Below are positions 12,387 through 24,744 of a stretch of DNA of 64,000 bases, piece by piece. The notes under the pieces are model-generated. The model had not been told where the DNA came from, searched no databases, and worked only from the letters and a program-made list of their open reading frames with translations. The stretch comes from Dryomyza anilis (taxonomy: Eukaryota > Arthropoda > Insecta > Diptera > Dryomyzidae). Every line of letters begins with the position of its first letter. The first letter of the stretch is position 1. The position numbers and the translations under genes were made by a program. The stretch is from positions 2,170,001 to 2,234,000 of the forward strand of contig OX638134.1 of assembly GCA_951804985.1 (NCBI GenBank), in the 5' to 3' direction.

Positions 12387-12645
12387 TAGTTTTTTCAAGG
12401 ATGTCTGATGTTGCATAAAATAGCTTTAAAACTGATAAGTGCAATAGCTTTAAAATAAAAATTTTTATATGAATATACTTTAAACTTGATACGGCATTTT
12501 TCAAAACTTGAGCTTATCAAAGAAATCGGGAAAATGTATTTTGAATTTCAATATGTATGATGTTTAAAAAACACCAATTAACACAAAAGTGTCACTTTGA
12601 TTGCCTTCTCACTCTATAGTCAAATGAATACCTTATCAGAATCAT

Positions 12646-12837
12646 GCACCCAGAAAAAAATTCCCTCAAATCCCATTAAAATTTGTCAATAGGACAATTA
12701 TTGATTTAATAGTATAGAAAAAATAAATCTTTTTTTAGTATTTAATGGTATTTTCCGATTAAAATAATAATTTATCCTATTGACTATTTTTAATAGTAAA
12801 AAACTATTATTTATACAGTGTTCTTTTCTGGGTGTGC
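12646..12837. mobile_element. Short MITE family D, copy 1
   Basis: The 190-bp element runs from TGCACCCAGAAAAAAA to TTCTGGGTGTGCA. TGCA is possibly a target duplication. The interior is TTAATAGT/ACTATTAA-rich and palindromic. Confidence 0.7.
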
Positions 12838-15229
12838 ACTGAACTAGCTGCAAAAGATACAATCAATTTAGATTTGTGAATTATAAAACAAAGTTAAAGT
12901 TAAAAAAGAACAAATGTGATTTTTGGTAATTTTTAGTCCTATGGGAAAGGAGGACTGTCCTCCCAAGAGATGTTAACATGCTTTTCCCATGATAAACTAT
13001 ACTATAATAAGGTACATTTCAACTCAAAAAACAGGCTTTAGTTAGGTCTAATTTTTCAGTGAAAGCTTAAACTTAGTTTAAACTTTTCTACATTTTTAAA
13101 ACGTCTATAGTTCCGAATTAAAACGTCCGAATATCGTAAAATTTTATACGCAGAAAAACAATTAGTAGTCAGGTAATATGGCATTTTAAATATTTTGATA
13201 TTTTGACTATAGATGAAATGGCAACAAGTTCAAACTAAGTTTAATTTGAAAAGCTAAACCTTAGAGATTAAGAGTATTTTTTATAATTTATTTTTTTTCC
13301 AACACGGTTTGTTTAAAATATATCATCAAGAGCTATTTATCTTATTATTTCAATTTTTTTCAAATTATATCGATTACAATTACAAAGAAAATCTTTAAAT
13401 TTAACTTTAGTTAGTTTCCATTAGAATGAATGTCTTTACTGTATAATATATGGTTGTTAGGTGGTTCTGATTCTTGTAAAAACTGAGATTTAAAATAGAA
13501 TTAAAATTGGGACTACTGTTTGTAAAATAATTTGAATGTCAGAGAATTCCCTATGAAACAAAAAAAAAAAACATTATTTTCTTAAAAGCTGTTAATATAC
13601 ATGGGTTTTGTGTTTAATATTCTTTTTGTTTTTACTGCTTTTACTTTTTATGCTTATTGCTTTTTAATAGTTTTTAAGTTGTTCTATATTTAGTCGAGTT
13701 TTCATAATCTCCAGTTAAATAATATCTGTCAATGCCAATGTAAAGTAATAAATGGTAACACTTAACTGGATATTGTAAAAACAGCGTCATCGTTTAGGTA
13801 GCTATTTTTTTCGTTTTTGTGTTTTATTTCTTTATTTTTCTATGTTGGCTTTAAATATGCATTTTAACTATTTTTCTATATTATGTATTTTGAATGACGG
13901 TTTGATTTTTATTTGATTAATAAATGAATAAAAATACGACTTTATTTATTACATATATCTTGTTTGTATTCATTAAATTATTAACACTTACATATTTGTT
14001 TGGTGTGTGTGTGTGTGCTATGGAATTATTTGGAAATATCTGGAAAAAAAATGAATTAATTGTTTTGTTGTAATGTTACGGTTCTATGGCACTGCTTGGT
14101 TTGTAGAGGTGTTGCCAGCCAAAAATTCAAAGTTTTCATTTACTTCTTTTGCACATAACAAAAAAGTTATTTAATATCGACTGCATTTAATTAAGTAATG
14201 ACCAAAAACACAAAAAATAAATTGTACATATAAATAAAATAATTAATTATGTTTATTATATATGTATTATATGTTTATATTTAATTGTTTTAAATGATGT
14301 TGGTCTATTTCGTTATATTCATATTCATCATCGTCTTCGATTTATCTTCATTGTTGCACTTAATGACGAGGTAGCACAGATTAAATTTTCTTAAATTGTA
14401 ATTAATTCATAACAATTATACATTTAGTTAAAATTCCATATAATTTGGTTTCATTGTGAGTGATATTATGTTAAATAAATCAGTTTTATTAAATATATAT
14501 TTAGTTATTGTAACTGTACATATAACATGCTCAATTAAATTAAGAAAAATCTATTGATTGTTTCACATAATTGCAACAAGGAACTGTTTGTATGTTTAAC
14601 TGTTATAATTGATGATGAAACGAATGAACGATGGAACGAACGAGCGAACGATGGAACGTCCCGTTTTGGCATTACCTATTTTGGTTGTGTCAGTTGGATT
14701 TACGCGCAAATTTAAAGCTGGCAACACCGTTCATATTTTGGTTGTATACTTATTATGGAGCTATTGTTTGTTTTGTGTTTGCAAAAAAAAAAGTATATAT
14801 ATATATATTGTAATTTTCCTTTGAATGTAATGTGAATTTTTATAATTCATATACAATTTTTTTTAGATGAATTTTGAATGTAAAACTTTAAACAACAGTA
14901 CGTTCACAATGCAGATTGTGAAAATGACAAAAAATATGCTTTACTTTTAAATGTTATATTTTTTTAATAAAAAAATGTGATAAAATTGAACAAAATTATA
15001 AAAATAAATAAAAAAAAATCGCGTAAAATTTAGAAAATCTTATTTCAATATTATTTCAGTCAAATTTCAGTATTAAATTTTTCAACGAAATATAAACGTT
15101 TTTTATTGAATTCAAACCATTTATGTTCATCGAGTTCGATTTTTGATGTTAGATATTTTAATTTTAAATCGAAAATGAGTTTCAGAAAATAAAATTATTT
15201 TCAGAAAAGCTATTTTATGCTATGTTCTC
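12838..15229. other. AT-rich DNA with minor repeats
   Basis: The block at 13040-13265 (TTTTTCAGTG, then TTAAACTTAGTTTAAACTT, and inverted pieces) resembles the L element at 63001. A short GT run lies near 14003-14017. A moderately complex plus-strand patch at 14600-14770 has GAACGA repeats and an Inr-like TCAGTT, but no supported exon. Confidence 0.35.
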
Positions 15230-16062
15230 ACTGAGCCAAAAATACTTAAGTTTTTGACGAAACAATTGTAATTTCTATATTTTTTCCAAATTATTTTTAA
15301 CGTATGATTCGTATATATTAAGAATCTATATTCGTAAAATTAAACAAACAACTTAATGACGAATATTTTGTTTAAATTACGAAACTTTCGTTATATTATT
15401 TATTATTAAAATTTTTTTTACGAAAGAATAAAATACTTTACGAATGAGCACTACATTTTACGAATAAATTACAAAACTTTCGTAAATTTTGAAGCTTATG
15501 TAGAGTTTTACGAAACTTTTGTGTTTTTTACAAATAATTAGTAAAAACAGAAATCCATTGCGTCAAAAAGCAACTTGAAGCTGCATTTATTAGTTGTAAA
15601 ATACAAACAGTTTGGAAATGTGTTCTGTTTGAGTTCTGTTTGTACCAAAAGTATCAAATCAGTGCATAATAATTTATATTTTTATGAAAGAATCGTCATT
15701 TTCATCGTCAGTTTTTTTTAAACAAAGTTTCGTGTATTTTACGAAATGTTCGTAAAATGTTTCAAATGGTTTATAAAATGTACGAATGCTATTGTCAAAA
15801 GTACGAATAGGTACGTATTTCGTAAAAAAGTACACAAATTTGCAATAAATTACGAATCTTTCGTATTATGTACGGTAGATAAAATCTACGAATAGTTCCG
15901 TAAAATAAACAATTAATATTCTTAAATTTATGATAAATTTACGTTAGTTCCTTTGTGTATTTTACGAAATATTTTGGGGATAAATATCACGAATTTTTTC
16001 GTAAAATACACAAACGATTTCGTATATTTTAAAGAGATTTTATTTTGAGTGTAATACCAGTT
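15230..16062. repeat. Tract packed with TTCGTAA/TTACGAA words (family M)
   Basis: About 830 bp contain more than twenty inverted TTCGTA and TACGAA words at irregular spacing. The likely ends are CACTGAGCCAAAAATAC and GATTTTATTTTGAGTGTAATA. It is probably an inverted-repeat non-autonomous element with internal reiteration. Confidence 0.5.
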
Positions 16063-16408
16063 TATTTTAATTTTTTTTTTTCGTTTTTTTGGTATATTCA
16101 AAATATCAAAAGAGTAAAATTATGACTTTGAATATTGAGGTTTATCTCAAAAACAAAGCCAACATTATAAAACTGAGGTCATTTTCGGAATCAGCGCCAT
16201 TAATGCTTTGAATAATCGAAACAACTTTTGCTGCACTAAATCAAAATTTGTATTGTCCATTTACAAGAAACACAAAATTATAAATTATATTTAATATTTT
16301 ATACATACTGCTGACACAAATTAGAATACTTTCGCATTGTCACACTCAAAAAACAACTTACGAACTATAATTTGTTGTTTGACTTGTGAATGCAAATTTT
16401 GGACTATT

Positions 16409-16768
16409 ACACATAAATCGTCGTAAATATAGCAACCGATATTAATTGAATGTATTAATCAGTCCAGCAATGAAATTCAGTAATTTAATGAAAACATTTG
16501 CTATTGTTCGTATATCGTTTGCTAATATGAATATTTGTACGTCAATGCAGCAAATTATATTGAATTTCAGCAAATATAACTGCTAAAATTTCGCCGATTA
16601 ATTAATTTGCTGCATTGACGTACAAATATTCATATTAGCAAACGCAATTGCTGGTTTAACGACGAATAGCAATAGTTTTCACTGTATTACAGATTTTCAT
16701 TGCTGAACTGATTAATGCATGCAATTAAAATCGATTGCTATATTTACGTCGATTATTTTTATCTGTGT
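16409..16768. mobile_element. MITE family B, copy 2
   Basis: This 360-bp inverted-repeat element has outer arms matching TCGTCGTAAATATAGCAACC and ends in TACGTCGATTATTTTTATC. GCAGCAAATTA blocks face each other across the centre. Confidence 0.75.
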
Positions 16769-18629
16769 AGAATCGATATGATTAACACACTTAAATTTTT
16801 AAAAATTGTTTGTAAATTTTCACGGTTGTATTTCTTTATTAAAAGAATACGATAAAATAGTTAACTAAAAATAACAACTGACTATTTATAAGGGGTAATC
16901 AATGCTTGGCAGAATATTGATGAGTTTATTTTTTATTATTTCTGCTGCTTCGCATATAATTCTTATTATGTTTGTCACAAAAGTGCCTCAAGAGGCTTGC
17001 AACATAGAAGAAAACCATTTTTTTTTTATTAAAACATAAATCATAAAATAAAGTAAATTATATAATAAAATAAAGTAAATTATACATTTATCAAATATAA
17101 ATAATAAAGTTTTAAATTACCTTCATTCTCGTCTGCAAAGTGAACGGTTGTGTTATTTTTGTATTCAGCGTAATACGTAATACAATTTTTTTGTTTTTAT
17201 TTTCTTCTGATGCCGCTCATAATTTATGCTAAATTCAAAAGAATAATTATTATGTATAGTTCATAATTAATTACATCGAAAACTCAATAAGCAAACGAAT
17301 AATTTTTAAATGCTCATAATAATAAATTAGAAAAAATCGAAAATAAAGTTAATTTCAAATATGACAATTATAACCTTACACAATAATAACTTGTAATAAA
17401 TTCATTAATAATAATTTAATAATCTTCTTCTATTTATTTTCTATTTCGGTATTTGTTTGTTTCACTGTTCCTATTTGTTTTTGTTTTTTTTTATTTTATT
17501 TTAGTTAATTCTTTTTAATGGCTATAAATAGGTTTATTTTCATTTACAATGCTTGCTTGCTTGGTCTTAAAACTATTATCACTATTGAAGAAATGCTTTT
17601 ATGATTTATGATGTTTTTTTATGATTTTATCTTGTATTTTTTTCCATTTGCAGTTTTAATCATTTGTTATTTCTTGTTGTTGTAGGCATCGTTATTGTAG
17701 TCGTGTTATGTGGGTGTTTTAAAGTATACAAGAAAAACATTTAATTGGTTTCAAAAAATAAACGCATTTAAAAAAACTTAAAGTTTTAAGCATATTTTGT
17801 TGTAAAACAATTTTTTTTGTTTTTTTTTATAATATTTTAAATACTTTTGTTTTTTTGGACACTTATATTAATTATTTTATTTGTAGGAAGTAAATTGTTT
17901 TTTTTTTTTTTGTTTTTTTAGTTAAATTTGATATTTATGATTTAACTCAAAATATATTTTTGGAATCATTTTTATTTTTTTGACAAACATAAAACGTTAC
18001 AAGTTTTCCAAAACTTTTTGTTGCTTTGCTATAGAGACAAAATTAACCTGGAGCTTTAAAGTATGCCGCGCTTTATGAGTTTACAAAATTGGAACTTGTA
18101 TAAAAGCTGCCGGTTAATTTTGTGCTATATGTTTGCGACTTTTTTTTGTATTTTTTGTATAATTTTAGTATATTTTGTCTTTATTTTTACTGTTACAGAC
18201 CAATAAACATTTATATATTTAGCAATTATTCGATTTTCATTGAAATCTGTGTAGTTTTTACAGATTTGTCTCACGTTTAAAGTTTCTCTCTTTGACTAGC
18301 TTTGATGATTTAAATGATTTTTGGTATTTTATAAACTGCAATTGTTTTTATTTTTATTTATGATTTGTACTATTGGTTCGTATAATTGGGTTATTGTTTT
18401 TTGTAGTTCTTACTGTTTTTATATATGTTGTATGTATGGTTTGGTTTGTTGTTGTTTCTATGGATTTTTGTGTGAGTTGGTTGCTGATTTGGTTTTTAAT
18501 TCATTTTCATTTTTTAAACTTTTGTTTGTTTTTGTAGTTTTTCATATTTAATACCAGATTTACATGTAGAATTTGAAATAGATTTACTTGTGTATTGTGT
18601 GCGCATGTTTTCTTAAATTTGCATATAAT
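16769..18629. other. T-rich (plus) / A-rich (minus) DNA
   Basis: No coding frame is supported. The minus strand is A-rich for most of 17400-18629, compatible with a 3' UTR of the unplaced minus-strand exon above it. A small hairpin (AAATTAACC facing GGTTAATTT) spans about 18041-18123. Confidence 0.3.
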
Positions 18630-18719
18630 TCATATTGAGCACTGCTTGAATGTCAGGTCGTCGGTATGCTGATTATATTGGTCGCGCTCCTCGCACAGGA
18701 GCCGAGCGCCAACAGCTGT
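18630..18719 (-). CDS. Unplaced terminal coding exon, C-terminus rich in charged residues
   Basis: In a GC-rich island inside very AT-rich DNA the minus strand reads TAVGARLLCEERDQYNQ, HTDDLTFKQCSI and TGA (18632-18630). It uses mainly C- or G-ending codons, as expected of a real fly coding exon. A TAG at 18722-18720 closes the frame upstream, so the acceptor must be GATAG at 18720 or GACAG at 18716; both lack a strong pyrimidine tract. Below it the minus strand is A-rich for about 1.2 kb, like a 3' UTR. The other frames of the island are also open for 34-48 codons, so strand and frame are not certain. Family unknown. Confidence 0.35.
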   Translation of the reverse strand, partial: TAVGARLLCEERDQYNQHTDDLTFKQCSI

Positions 18720-20825
18720 CTATCGTAGGTCTGAGTGTTACTAGAACTTTCTAGTGTTGTCGCTGTTATTCTTAATGCTGATTTCTGGAGCTTAAACATA
18801 TCGTAACTCTATGGTAATACTTTTTAAAACTATTATTTTGACTGTTAGCTAAATTTAATTTCTTTAATTTCTACGTTTCATGATGTAGCCTTTACGTTTA
18901 ATTTTAGTATTTACACGTTTCAAAATGAAAAATAAATAAAATTCAAAAAACATAATTAAAAAGAAAACCGAAACTCAATTTTTCTTTACACATTCATTTA
19001 AATAATTACTTAAATACATTTGTAACAAAATAAAAATCGAATTATGCAGTAAGTCACGTTTTTAACTTGTAATTTCCAGCGTTTTCTATACGCCTGAATT
19101 ATAATTTGTAGACTACATAATTTTGCAATGCTTTTAAATTTATTTTGGGGGTGTTTGTTATGAAAATTTTGATTTATAGTTTTTTTTTTTGCATTTTCTT
19201 TTAATGTAAAAAATTCACTTTTTTTACACATTGAAGTTGTTTTTTTTTTGTTAATTTTTGTTTTTTTTTTTCTCTAAATGATTAAGTTTATTTTTAGTAC
19301 TTTTAAAGAAAGTTTTTCATTATCACAGCGACATTCAGTCTAATTTTGCACTTTTATTAGAACTATAGCGTAACGGGCAACTAGCAGATAATTTAAAGAA
19401 AAACTAAATTTTGATTAAAGCCAAAAGTTTACCTAAATTAAATAACATATTTTAATTTTTAATTTTTTTAACGTTTTTTTTTAGATTATTCCAAAGATTT
19501 ATTTATTATATTATACTACTGTGCCGCTGAACTACAATTTTAATAAAAGCATTTTTTAGCAGTTTTGCAAGCCAAAAGTGTTTTTTTTTTTAATTTTGCC
19601 GAAATTTAAATTTAATTTTAATTTATATTTATATTTTTTTTTCTTTTTGTTTATAGAGAGGCCTAAAGTAAAAAATTTGTCTAATAAAATCCGAAACATA
19701 ATTTTGCTATAAAAATTCCACATTCAATTTTTTTTTCAAGTTTTTTTTTATACATTTTTTCAATACATCGAAATTTGTTTATGTCAAAACTTTACCGAAA
19801 GCTCGTTGCAATAATAAATATAAATATATTTTTTACTCATGCATTTTCATTTTCATTTTCTTCTTTATCACATTCAAACGGAGTGTATGCCGGAAATACG
19901 AAGGTTTATCTATACCACGAGTTGTTTTTTGTACTGCTATACCAAAATATAATAATATAATATAAAAATAATAATCAAAAATATCTATAAATAATGTAAA
20001 ACCTTAAAAAATCATCGAAAGCAATAAAAACTCAAAATCATATCAATTGTATTTTATTAAATAAATTTCCATATTGTATGCATATATTTTTAAAACATAA
20101 TCAAAACACAATATCATATTAAATATAACATGTATTTTATATATTCTTTTAAAATAAACATTTTTTTTAATCGCACGAAAATAAAGCATAAAGTTTATTT
20201 TCATTAAGGAAATAATTATAGCAAATATTAAAATGTTATCGTAATAGGAAAGACACAGAAATTAAACTGAACTTAAATTCTGATTCGTCTAAATAAATGC
20301 TTTAATGGTACAAAACTTGCTTAAACACTAAAGAAATTATAATAATAATAATAATAAAATAAGAAGTATTCAAAATCAATTCACGCTGCAAGAAAGTGAT
20401 ACTTAAAAAAGAATAGTGTTCTCTGCAAGGATCTGATAAAAAGAAATAGTTGAAAAATGATTGATAAATTGAATTACTTGATGTTTTCGTTAAATTTGAA
20501 GTGAATTTTATAGTTTTTTATTAAATGAAATACGAATTCATAATGCTATTTTAGCAAATTTCAAAGTTATTGTTAGGAAAATTATAGGACATAAAGAAGA
20601 TACTCTATAAAGTACAATTATGAATTCGGGTATAGAATTTTGGCAGCGCAATACTCGAAAAAAATTGTTCCCCTTATAAGTTAAGACGAATGGAAAACGT
20701 ATACGGCGAGTAACAAAATATATTTGTAATAAATAAAACGAGAACGTTGACTTTGTGAAAAAGTAAAAAAAAAAAAATAAAGTTTTAAAATAATTTTTAC
20801 TTTTATTTGTGATTGAGCTTGAAAT
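18720..20825. other. AT-rich DNA
   Basis: Open frames of 60-75 codons here have AT-driven composition and are not supported. No clear repeat boundary is seen. Confidence 0.35.
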
Positions 20826-21460
20826 ATATCACTGAGAGGTACAGAAAGACAGATGAAACGGAACGTGTAGGTTTACGTAATACCAATTTATAGACAACTT
20901 TACTCCAAACAAAACGTCTGACAGTCACACAATTCGTTTTATGTTATAAGGCCGTGTATTTCCTTTTTGAGCGAAATTCATCAGAGTTCTTATACACACT
21001 TTCTGTATTTCGATACTATAAGACGGAAATGACGTAATCGTCATTCGGAATACAGAAAGAGGCCATTAATCACTGGCTGAAATCTCTCGTTTAAAAACCC
21101 CCTTTTCTGTATATCGATACTATAAAAAGGAAGTGATATTATCGTCATACGGAATACAGAAAGAGGCCCTTAATCACAAGCTGGAATCTCTCGTTTAAAT
21201 ATGAGTTTCAACAGCCTCTAAGATATGTCACTGAAAGGAACGGAAAGACAGCTGAAACGAAAAGTATAAGTTTACGTAATACCAATTTATAGACAAAGTT
21301 ACTCCAAACAAAATCGTCTGACAGTCACACAATTCGTTTTATGTTATAAGGCCGTGTATTTCGTACTCACTTTCTGTATTTCGATACTATAAGACGGAAG
21401 TGACGTACGTCATTCGGAATACAGAAAGAGCCCTTAATCACAGTCTGGAATCTCTCGTTT
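20826..21460. repeat. Tandem duplication with hairpin modules
   Basis: A unit of about 400 bp occurs at 20826 and again from about 21223 (shared TTTACGTAATACCAATTTAT and TTATAAGGCCGTGTATTTC). Three hairpin modules inside pair TTTCTGTATTTCGATACTA with TCATTCGGAATACAGAAAG. Fragments recur near 26810-26965 and 28330-28400. Confidence 0.65.
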
Positions 21461-22166
21461 AAAAACGAGTTAAAAAATTGAGTCGGAACATAAAACTGAT
21501 CTAATTATTCTGCTCTGTTCAAATTTGACGAAAACATTACAAGAAATTGTCGAAAATAAAGTGAATTTATAAAATTTTGATTTTGTTTTTTCTCAATCGC
21601 GATTTGTAATACACTAACTTCCTGTATAATAAATGTGGTTTATACAATTATATGGCACCCAACGAGTCACAGTAAAAGGTTACTAAAACTATTTAATATT
21701 TTCTTATTTTTTTTTGTTGTATTTTTCCCGTAAAATATTTTAATATACCAAATTGTTGACAGCGTGAATACAAATTTTTGTTAGCTTTAGGAAGACTATT
21801 ATTGCAAATTGTTAGATACATATTTAAAATTGTAAATGTGTGTGTTTTTTTTAAACAAACATTAAAAAAAAATCAAATATAAAAAAATACAAAAATTAAA
21901 ACATTTCCAGTAAGAAATAAAACAATTAAGTAATTTTTTTAATATCTAGTATAATATATATATATAATATAAAACAGCTCTTAAACTCAACTTATAGAAA
22001 AGTAACAAAAAAATAAAAAAATAAAAATAAAAACTATTGAAAAGTTTAGTGCAACTTAATGCCAGAAAATATTATAATTTTATGTTGCTAAAAAGTTTAA
22101 ATAAATTTGAGGTATTTGATCAAAAATCAACGATTTTAAAATAGTTAAAGTGTTTGCACCGAACGC
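21461..22166. other. AT-rich DNA below the 22.2-kb exon
   Basis: Nothing is recognised apart from a TATA-repeat stretch near 21950. If the exon at 22167 is real this would hold its 3' UTR. Confidence 0.3.
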
Positions 22167-22241
22167 TTACATTGCTGTTGTCCCAGTAGTGTTTCCAGTA
22201 GTGTTCATTGGGTTGATATAATTACTGCCTGATATCACTTG
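22167..22241 (-). CDS. Unplaced short terminal coding exon (24 codons)
   Basis: On the minus strand AAAAATTCAG at 22242 precedes 24 open codons starting QVISGSNYINP, then a Thr/Asn/Gly stretch, and ending TTAM and TAA at 22169-22167. Local GC content is clearly above the surrounding DNA. The acceptor gives phase 0, which would fit after cg exon 6 (skipping exon 7) or after an exon not seen here. I do not recognise the peptide. Confidence 0.3.
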   Translation of the reverse strand, partial: QVISGSNYINPMNTTGNTTGTTAM

Positions 22242-22458
22242 CTGAATTTTTGTTAATTTTCATTTTAACTAATAGAATGAATTACGTTAAACGTAAAATA
22301 AATTGAAAAACGTTGAAACTATATACAAAATTGCACCCAATTTATTTCGTGGTGTAAACTAGCTGGAGCACTTCAAGGAAATTAAGCCGTTCGCGCATTT
22401 CTTTTTTACAAAATAAAAATAAACATTTTTCGCATTGTAACAAATTTTACTGTTTTCA

Positions 22459-22475
22459 GGGGGGGGGGGGGGGGG
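22459..22475. repeat. Homopolymer G17
   Basis: Seventeen consecutive G residues follow TTTTCA, an extreme run for DNA of this composition. Confidence 0.9.
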
Positions 22476-22877
22476 AGGATTATTTAAAATATAAGGAATA
22501 TATAAAATACTTAATGTAAAAGTAATTAAAGTTTTTTTTTTAAATTAGATTTTAGCTGCACAAATTATTTTTTTTTTTTCGTTCACACAACAAACATTCG
22601 CATCAGTTTATTATCATACATAATCATAGTAGTTAATAAAAACGTAATGAAATTATAGCATAATTACAATTTCAATACTTAAAATAGGCTGGCCGGCCTA
22701 TTACTTAGAGAAAAACTTGAAACTGTTTTGTAAATCTAATTTTAAGCTGCAGTTTAATTTTTTTTGTTTTTTTTGTCTTCAGTTTATAAATCGAATAAAA
22801 CTTATTTTTGCTCAGTAATTAAATAATTATATCTTACATTTGCCTTATTGTTTTCGGTTTGATGCACTTTTTGAAAT

Positions 22878-22997
22878 ATGCTAGAGTTTAATTTAAAACA
22901 ACATAGTCAAGATTTGATTGATCGAGATCTGGACATTGTACAGAATGATCATTTCATTCAATCAAACACTGGAAGAACAATTACTGTACATATATAA
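22878..22997 (+). CDS. Small open frame, 39 codons, doubtful
   Basis: ATG at 22878 opens MLEFNLKQHSQDLIDRDLDI and continues to TAA at 22995-22997. Acidic and polar residues make it look more protein-like than neighbouring frames. There is no clear promoter or splice site, and it could be a remnant of a mobile element. Confidence 0.15.
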   Translation: MLEFNLKQHSQDLIDRDLDIVQNDHFIQSNTGRTITVHI

Positions 22998-23097
22998 TTC
23001 GCTGTAAAGAAAGTTACGAGTTTGTTCGACTCTCCCGCCATGCCACGATTTTCTTATGATATCTATGACCTAACCAAATAACACAATTATTGTGCAA

Positions 23098-23320
23098 TAC
23101 ACGCAAAAAATACATAAAATTCTATTAAAATACGTCTATAGGACAATTAATGGTTTAAAATATAAATATTTTCATATAAACTCAATGGAAATTTCATGGT
23201 ATTTTGTAATATTTAATAGTATTTACCGTTTAAATAATAAAATGTATCTATTAACCAATTTTAATAGTAAAAAACTATTAAAAAAAACGAATAGAAAAAA
23301 ACTATTATTTTCTAAGAGTA
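23098..23320. mobile_element. Short MITE family D, copy 2 (diverged)
   Basis: It matches D1 and D3 through CATAAACTCAATGG, GGTATTTT and TTTTAATAGTAAAAAACTAT. The ends are eroded. The 126-codon frame that crosses it is not a gene. Confidence 0.6.
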
Positions 23321-23349
23321 CTATTAGAGACACATTTTATTTGACACAT

Positions 23350-23595
23350 CGTCACCTGAGAATTGGTTTGGCTCAAACGCCATTTTTTGGTGAGTGGAGT
23401 TACGAATTGGATATATATGACTTGTATAGTCTCTTTCTAATGCCGTTTTTCGATATCTCGTATCAAATTTGAGTTATTCAGCATCGACTTTGCTCCAAAT
23501 TTGGTCCTATTTTACGTAAATGCAAATTTTGTTTATCGTTTTTCTCGCAATCGACTGAATGGCGTTTGAGCCACACAAATTCTCAGGTGATGACG
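23350..23595. mobile_element. Inverted-repeat element R
   Basis: The element is about 245 bp. Its arms of about 36 bp, containing TTTGGCTCAAACGCCATT on the left and AATGGCGTTTGAGCCACA on the right, also share the outer CACCTGAGAATT. Only one copy is seen in the window. Confidence 0.6.
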
Positions 23596-23627
23596 TTTCT
23601 TTCCAAAGCAGTTAAATTGTTTTTTAA

Positions 23628-23848
23628 AACCCAGAAGCAAAGATTATCGAAAAATGTTTACATAATTTTCATTGAGATCTTTGAACTACGCCAGTTTTTC
23701 CATTGAAAATAAAATGAAGAGGTTAATATTGTTTTTCAAAAACTTGAAGCAAAGATTATTAAGAAATGTTGACATAATTTTCATTGAGATCTTTGAACTA
23801 TGCCCGATATTCCATAGAAAATAAAATGAAGATGTTAATATTGGAAAA
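23628..23848 (+). repeat. Two tandem copies of a unit of about 113 bp
   Basis: GAAGCAAAGATTAT, ATAATTTTCATTGAGATCTT and AAAATAAAATGAAGA occur in the same order in 23628-23735 and again in 23741-23848, with about 10 differences. Confidence 0.7.
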
Positions 23849-24659
23849 GCGTCAGTGCTAGTAATGCGACATATGGTTTATACCTATCACGTAAAATTTA
23901 AGAGAAATATTAAATTGTCTTCTTAATTATTTAAGTAATAGATTTTCTTTTAATGAATGCATTAATTCATTATGAAGCAAAACAGTTGGCATATTTTGTA
24001 AAAGGGAAAATCTCACATTTGAATTTCTGTTTTTCTTTTTTTTACAATTTCTTACAGACAATATTGCTGCACATTTTATAAACAAAATTCAATATTTTAT
24101 AATTTCGTCGATTAATTTGATGTTATAAGACCGATAGATATTCTTGACAACGACGTGATAGGAAAAACTCTTACTGAAAATTCCATAACTTGGCTAGTCT
24201 CATATTTTATATTATTCGATTTGCTAAAATCACACATGATTTTGTCTGTAAATCTTATACAAGCATGGGGGAGAATCGAAATTTCGACATATATAATTTA
24301 AAAAGTGTTCTCTAAATTAACTCTTTTCTTTGCTGCATTTAAAACTCGCCTCAAGAAATTAATACCGTGGAAAAAGTGCAATTTATAATTTTTTCTTCCG
24401 GACTAAACTCTCTTCTTCAACTTTTCATTCATTGCACAATCAATTTTTTTAAATTAATAGTTAAAAATTATAATAGATCTGTTTACCACATAGTGTCGTT
24501 TAGAGTCTTTTTTAATAAAGACTGATTTCCGAGAGTGTCAAACAGTATTTTCGTAATTTTTCTTTATGTTTTATAACCTAATCTTAAAATTGCTGGTGTT
24601 TTTGTAGTGTGCATATTATTTTTGTTTGTTTGTTTTTTTTTTACAAATTTATGCAAAAT
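23849..24659. other. AT-rich DNA 3' of cg
   Basis: No gene or repeat is recognised. Part of it may be cg 3' UTR or intron, since the true polyadenylation site is not evident. Confidence 0.35.
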
Positions 24660-24744
24660 TTACTCACAAGAACTGATTAATCTTGTCTGGGTTGTTTTGT
24701 TTTTGTTTGTTTTATAGAAAATTATGTTCGTCTTCCTACTAACA
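24660..24744 (-). other. 3' flank of cg exon 7 with a strong splice donor
   Basis: After the second stop the DNA turns AT-rich. At 24667 on the minus strand CTT|GTGAGTAA is a near-perfect donor. If used, it would splice the cg 3' UTR to a downstream exon, possibly one of the unplaced minus-strand exons at 22.2 or 18.7 kb. No open frame connects the pieces directly, so this is only suggestive. Confidence 0.35.

Noticed and set aside
15230..16062. CRISPR-like array
   Set aside because: The repeated words are short and irregularly spaced, and the genome is clearly eukaryotic.
23092..23472. 126-codon plus frame
   Set aside because: It crosses the D2 and R mobile elements and has no recognisable domain.
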